DNA of 13,726 bases, taken from an uncultured Porphyromonadaceae bacterium (GTDB taxonomy: Bacteria > Bacteroidota > Bacteroidia > Bacteroidales > Muribaculaceae). Shown here piece after piece: positions 13,467 through 13,726 of this stretch; the first letter of the stretch is position 1, and every line of letters starts with the position of its first letter. The stretch lies in assembly GCA_900548875.1 (NCBI GenBank), contig URMA01000082.1, positions 1-13,726 on the forward strand, written 5' to 3'. The position numbers were made by a program, and so were the translations under genes. A model generated the notes under the pieces. The model saw nothing but the letters and a program-made list of their open reading frames with translations, did no database searches and was not told where the DNA came from.

Positions 13467-13726
13467 ATGATTAGAGAAGTAAAATTTGAAAGTCAAGACC
13501 GTCGTATCAAACAGATCCTTGCTGTTTTGAATCAATACGGAATTAAAGATATTGAAGAAGCTAACGCTATTTGCGATGCTGCAGGTATCGATCCTTACAA
13601 GACTTGTGAGGAAACTCAACCAATCTGTTTCGAAAACGCTAAGTGGGCTTACGTTGTAGGTTGCGCTATCGCTCTTAAGAAACAATGCAAGACAGCTGCT
13701 GACGCTGCTGAAGCTATCGGCGAAGG
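13467..13726 (+). CDS. GGGtGRT-family protein (3' partial)
   Basis: The frame runs off the window after 86 codons. The translated start MIREVKFESQDRRIKQILAV, followed by NQYGIKDIEEANAICDAAGID, PICFENAKWAYVVGCAIALK and ADAAEAIGEG, matches the N-terminus of the GGGtGRT family. That family has about 330 residues and is named for a GGGTGRT motif that lies beyond this window. Its function is not established as far as I know. It commonly lies next to the NifU-like gene found here, which suggests a joint role around iron-sulfur or redox chemistry. Cysteines at 36, 47, 54, 66 and 74 are notable in so short a stretch. Codon use is like that of its upstream partner. Confidence 0.85.
   Translation, partial: MIREVKFESQDRRIKQILAVLNQYGIKDIEEANAICDAAGIDPYKTCEETQPICFENAKWAYVVGCAIALKKQCKTAADAAEAIGE

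Noticed and set aside
1..13726. CRISPR arrays, insertion sequences, tRNA or rRNA genes, direct repeats
   Set aside because: None seen on reading both strands; gene order and composition look like ordinary chromosome apart from the codon shift after 12759, which fits high expression rather than transfer.

Overview
The window looks like chromosomal DNA from a member of the Bacteroidales (Bacteroides, Phocaeicola or a close relative). Three things support this. Gene starts mostly lack Shine-Dalgarno sequences, and promoter-like sites follow the Bacteroides TTTG / TAnnTTTG pattern. The arginine genes are ordered argR - GNAT acetyltransferase - argG - argC - argD, as I recall from this order. The window also carries a propeller-type membrane sensor and a NifU-like / GGGtGRT gene pair, both common in these bacteria. 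No mobile element, CRISPR array, tRNA or rRNA was seen.

Layout. (1) 1-1978, + strand: a three-gene proton-driven energy-transduction operon, ExbB/TolQ (5' end outside the window), ExbD/TolR and a TonB/TolA-like protein, closed by a strong hairpin terminator at 2012-2069. (2) 1979-2314: terminator plus AT-rich promoter region, where a candidate ARG box overlaps the predicted -7 element. (3) 2315-6982, + strand: an arginine-biosynthesis operon with argR, a GNAT acyltransferase carrying a C-terminal four-cysteine motif, argG, a 59-residue PspC-like membrane protein, argC and an argD-type aminotransferase. It ends at a hairpin (7015-7044) that also serves the convergent gene. (4) 7068-8393, - strand: a peptidase T-like M20 metallopeptidase with an export signal. 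(5) 8394-8585: divergent promoter region. (6) 8586-12581, + strand: a 1331-residue protein with an export/lipobox signal, about eleven propeller-like repeats, one membrane span and a roughly 635-residue helical cytoplasmic part that I cannot assign. (7) 12759-13726, + strand: a NifU-like Fe-S scaffold relative followed by the start of a GGGtGRT-family gene, behind a near-consensus Bacteroides promoter and with codon use that suggests high expression.

Working together: ArgR probably represses its own operon through the overlapping box. The GNAT protein, ArgC and ArgD are plausible acyl-glutamate, semialdehyde and aminotransferase steps, and ArgG acts near the end of the pathway. In Bacteroides the acyl group is reported to be succinyl rather than acetyl, so the usual acetyl names may be chemically wrong here. 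The least understood parts are the large propeller protein, the NifU-like/GGGtGRT pair and the GNAT protein.
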